In this document: positions 32,088 through 32,887 of the stretch, piece after piece
Layout of the letters: every line of letters starts with the position of its first letter
How positions within the stretch are numbered: the first letter of the stretch is position 1
Origin: an uncultured Bacilli bacterium
GTDB taxonomy: Bacteria; Bacillota_I; Bacilli_A; RF39; UBA660
Assembly (NCBI GenBank): GCA_944359065.1
Contig: CALVSP010000009.1
Location: 1-32,887 of the forward strand
Reading direction: 5' to 3'
Length of the DNA: 32,887 nt
Made by a program: the position numbers and the translations under genes
Notes under the pieces: generated by a model
The model's input: only the letters and a program-made list of their open reading frames with translations
What the model was told of the DNA's origin: nothing
Database searches by the model: none

Positions 32088-32887
32088 ATGAAAAAAATAT
32101 GTGGTATTTTATTATCTTTAGTTGTATTAATTCCTTTTAATATAAGTGCTATGGAACTTGCTACTAGTGCTTCTAGTGTCATAGTGATGGAACCAACTAC
32201 TGGAGAAATTATCTATGAAAGAAATTCCCACGAAAGAAGACATCCGGCTAGTATGACTAAAATAATGACGATGTTATTAGTTATGGAAGCAATTGAAAAA
32301 GATATTATCAAATGGGATGATATGGTAACTGTATCAAGTAATGCATCTGGTATGGGGGGAAGTCAAATATTATTAGAAACTGGAGAACAGATGAGTGTTT
32401 ATGATATGTTTAAAGGCTTAGCTGTTGCCTCTGGTAATGATGCGGCGGTTGCTTTAGCTGAAAAAATAGCTGGTACTGAAGAAATGTTTGTTAAAATGAT
32501 GAATGATCGGGCTAATGAATTAGGTTTACAAGACACGAATTTTAAAAATTGTCACGGTTTAGATGATGCTAATCATTATTCATCTGCTTATGATATGGCT
32601 ATAATGGCTAAAGAATTAGTTAAACACGAAAAAATATTTGAATTTACTTCTATTTATGAGGATTATTTAAGAAAAGATACTGATAGATCATTTTGGTTAG
32701 TTAACACAAATAAATTAGTTAGATTTTATAAAGGGGTAGATGGACTTAAAACAGGTTATACTTCTGAAGCAGGATTTTGTATTACTGCTACTGCTAATAT
32801 AAATGATATGCGAATAATTACTGTTGTTATGGGTGAACCAGATAGTGAAACAAGAAATAAAGATGTATCAAGTGTATTTGATTATGT
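32088..32887 (+). CDS. dacA: D-alanyl-D-alanine carboxypeptidase (S11, DacA-like), 3' end outside window
   Basis: The first about 267 codons of a penicillin-binding-type carboxypeptidase that removes the last D-Ala from peptidoglycan. A signal peptide (MKKICGILLSLVVLIPFNISA) leads to the mature enzyme. Active-site motifs are in order: SMTK (S55, K58), SGN (115-117) and KTG (221-223). An AGGTGA site precedes the ATG. The frame is open to the last base, so it lacks the C-terminal beta domain and any membrane anchor. It is independent of the peptide island, having its own terminator and promoter before it. It is the third D,D-carboxypeptidase gene in the window. Confidence 0.95.
   Translation, partial: MKKICGILLSLVVLIPFNISAMELATSASSVIVMEPTTGEIIYERNSHERRHPASMTKIMTMLLVMEAIEKDIIKWDDMVTVSSNASGMGGSQILLETGEQMSVYDMFKGLAVASGNDAAVALAEKIAGTEEMFVKMMNDRANELGLQDTNFKNCHGLDDANHYSSAYDMAIMAKELVKHEKIFEFTSIYEDYLRKDTDRSFWLVNTNKLVRFYKGVDGLKTGYTSEAGFCITATANINDMRIITVVMGEPDSETRNKDVSSVFDY

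Noticed and set aside
1..32887. TGA read as Trp (Mycoplasma-type code)
   Set aside because: TGA acts as a normal stop at several coupled gene ends and no gene needs TGA as a sense codon.
1..32887. CRISPR arrays, tRNA or rRNA genes, insertion sequences with inverted ends
   Set aside because: No spaced direct-repeat arrays, cloverleaf or rRNA-like stretches, or transposase genes were seen by eye.

Overview
The window is very AT-rich (by eye about a quarter G+C) and uses the standard bacterial code. TGA ends several genes (for example at 7746-7748, 11921-11923 and 16891-16893), and Trp is TGG. Shine-Dalgarno sites, a Bacillus-type primosome (DnaB/DnaI), ylxM after ftsY, RNase J, VanY-type and S11 D,D-carboxypeptidases, GtrA/GtrB-type glycosylation genes and a CotD-like protein point to a low-GC Bacillota/Bacilli-related bacterium, probably an uncultured gut or host-associated lineage. 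I cannot name a species.

Layout. 1-2.6 kb: the 3' part of mutM, then an accessory patch with a KilA-N protein, a possible small structured RNA, a frameshifted minus-strand gene remnant and a 5'-truncated Fic gene. 2.6-9.4 kb: core genes, with rnjA divergent from ftsY, a small membrane protein and ylxM; a divergent pair of small XRE regulators with an inverted repeat between them; then dnaB, dnaI and a self-inhibited-type Fic enzyme in one run. 9.4-18 kb: envelope genes. These are a CotD-like Cys/His-rich protein behind a sigma-E/K-like promoter, a 2H phosphoesterase, two large polytopic membrane proteins, GtrB-like and GtrA-like genes, an anchored amidase-like protein with a 39-residue membrane peptide, and two VanY-type peptidases flanking the glycosylation genes. 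18-23.4 kb: an adenylate-forming enzyme behind tandem promoters, a large hybrid histidine kinase with two receivers and an HPt-like tail, and a metal-dependent amidohydrolase. 32.0 kb to the end: an S11 D-Ala-D-Ala carboxypeptidase running off the window.

The most unusual part is 23.4-32.0 kb, a compact island that looks like a pathway for a ribosomally made, modified peptide (RiPP) or a peptide-derived cofactor. A 26-codon gene (25354-25434) with a near-ideal ribosome binding site and a C terminus ending SCHYHV is followed by a radical SAM/SPASM maturase, a TetM-like ribosomal-protection GTPase, a two-part methyltransferase, an alanine-racemase-fold enzyme and an S66 (MccF/LD-carboxypeptidase) hydrolase. 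A LysR regulator and an ATP-grasp ligase are divergently transcribed. A perfect 21-bp palindrome lies in the divergent region, about 64 bp upstream of the inferred start of the peptide transcript, where LysR proteins typically bind. Maturase, ligase, methyltransferase and racemase could build the product, and the TetM-like GTPase and S66 hydrolase look like self-protection. No exporter or dedicated leader protease is seen, so an intracellular product remains possible. The family assignments are supported by motifs; the pathway is inference.
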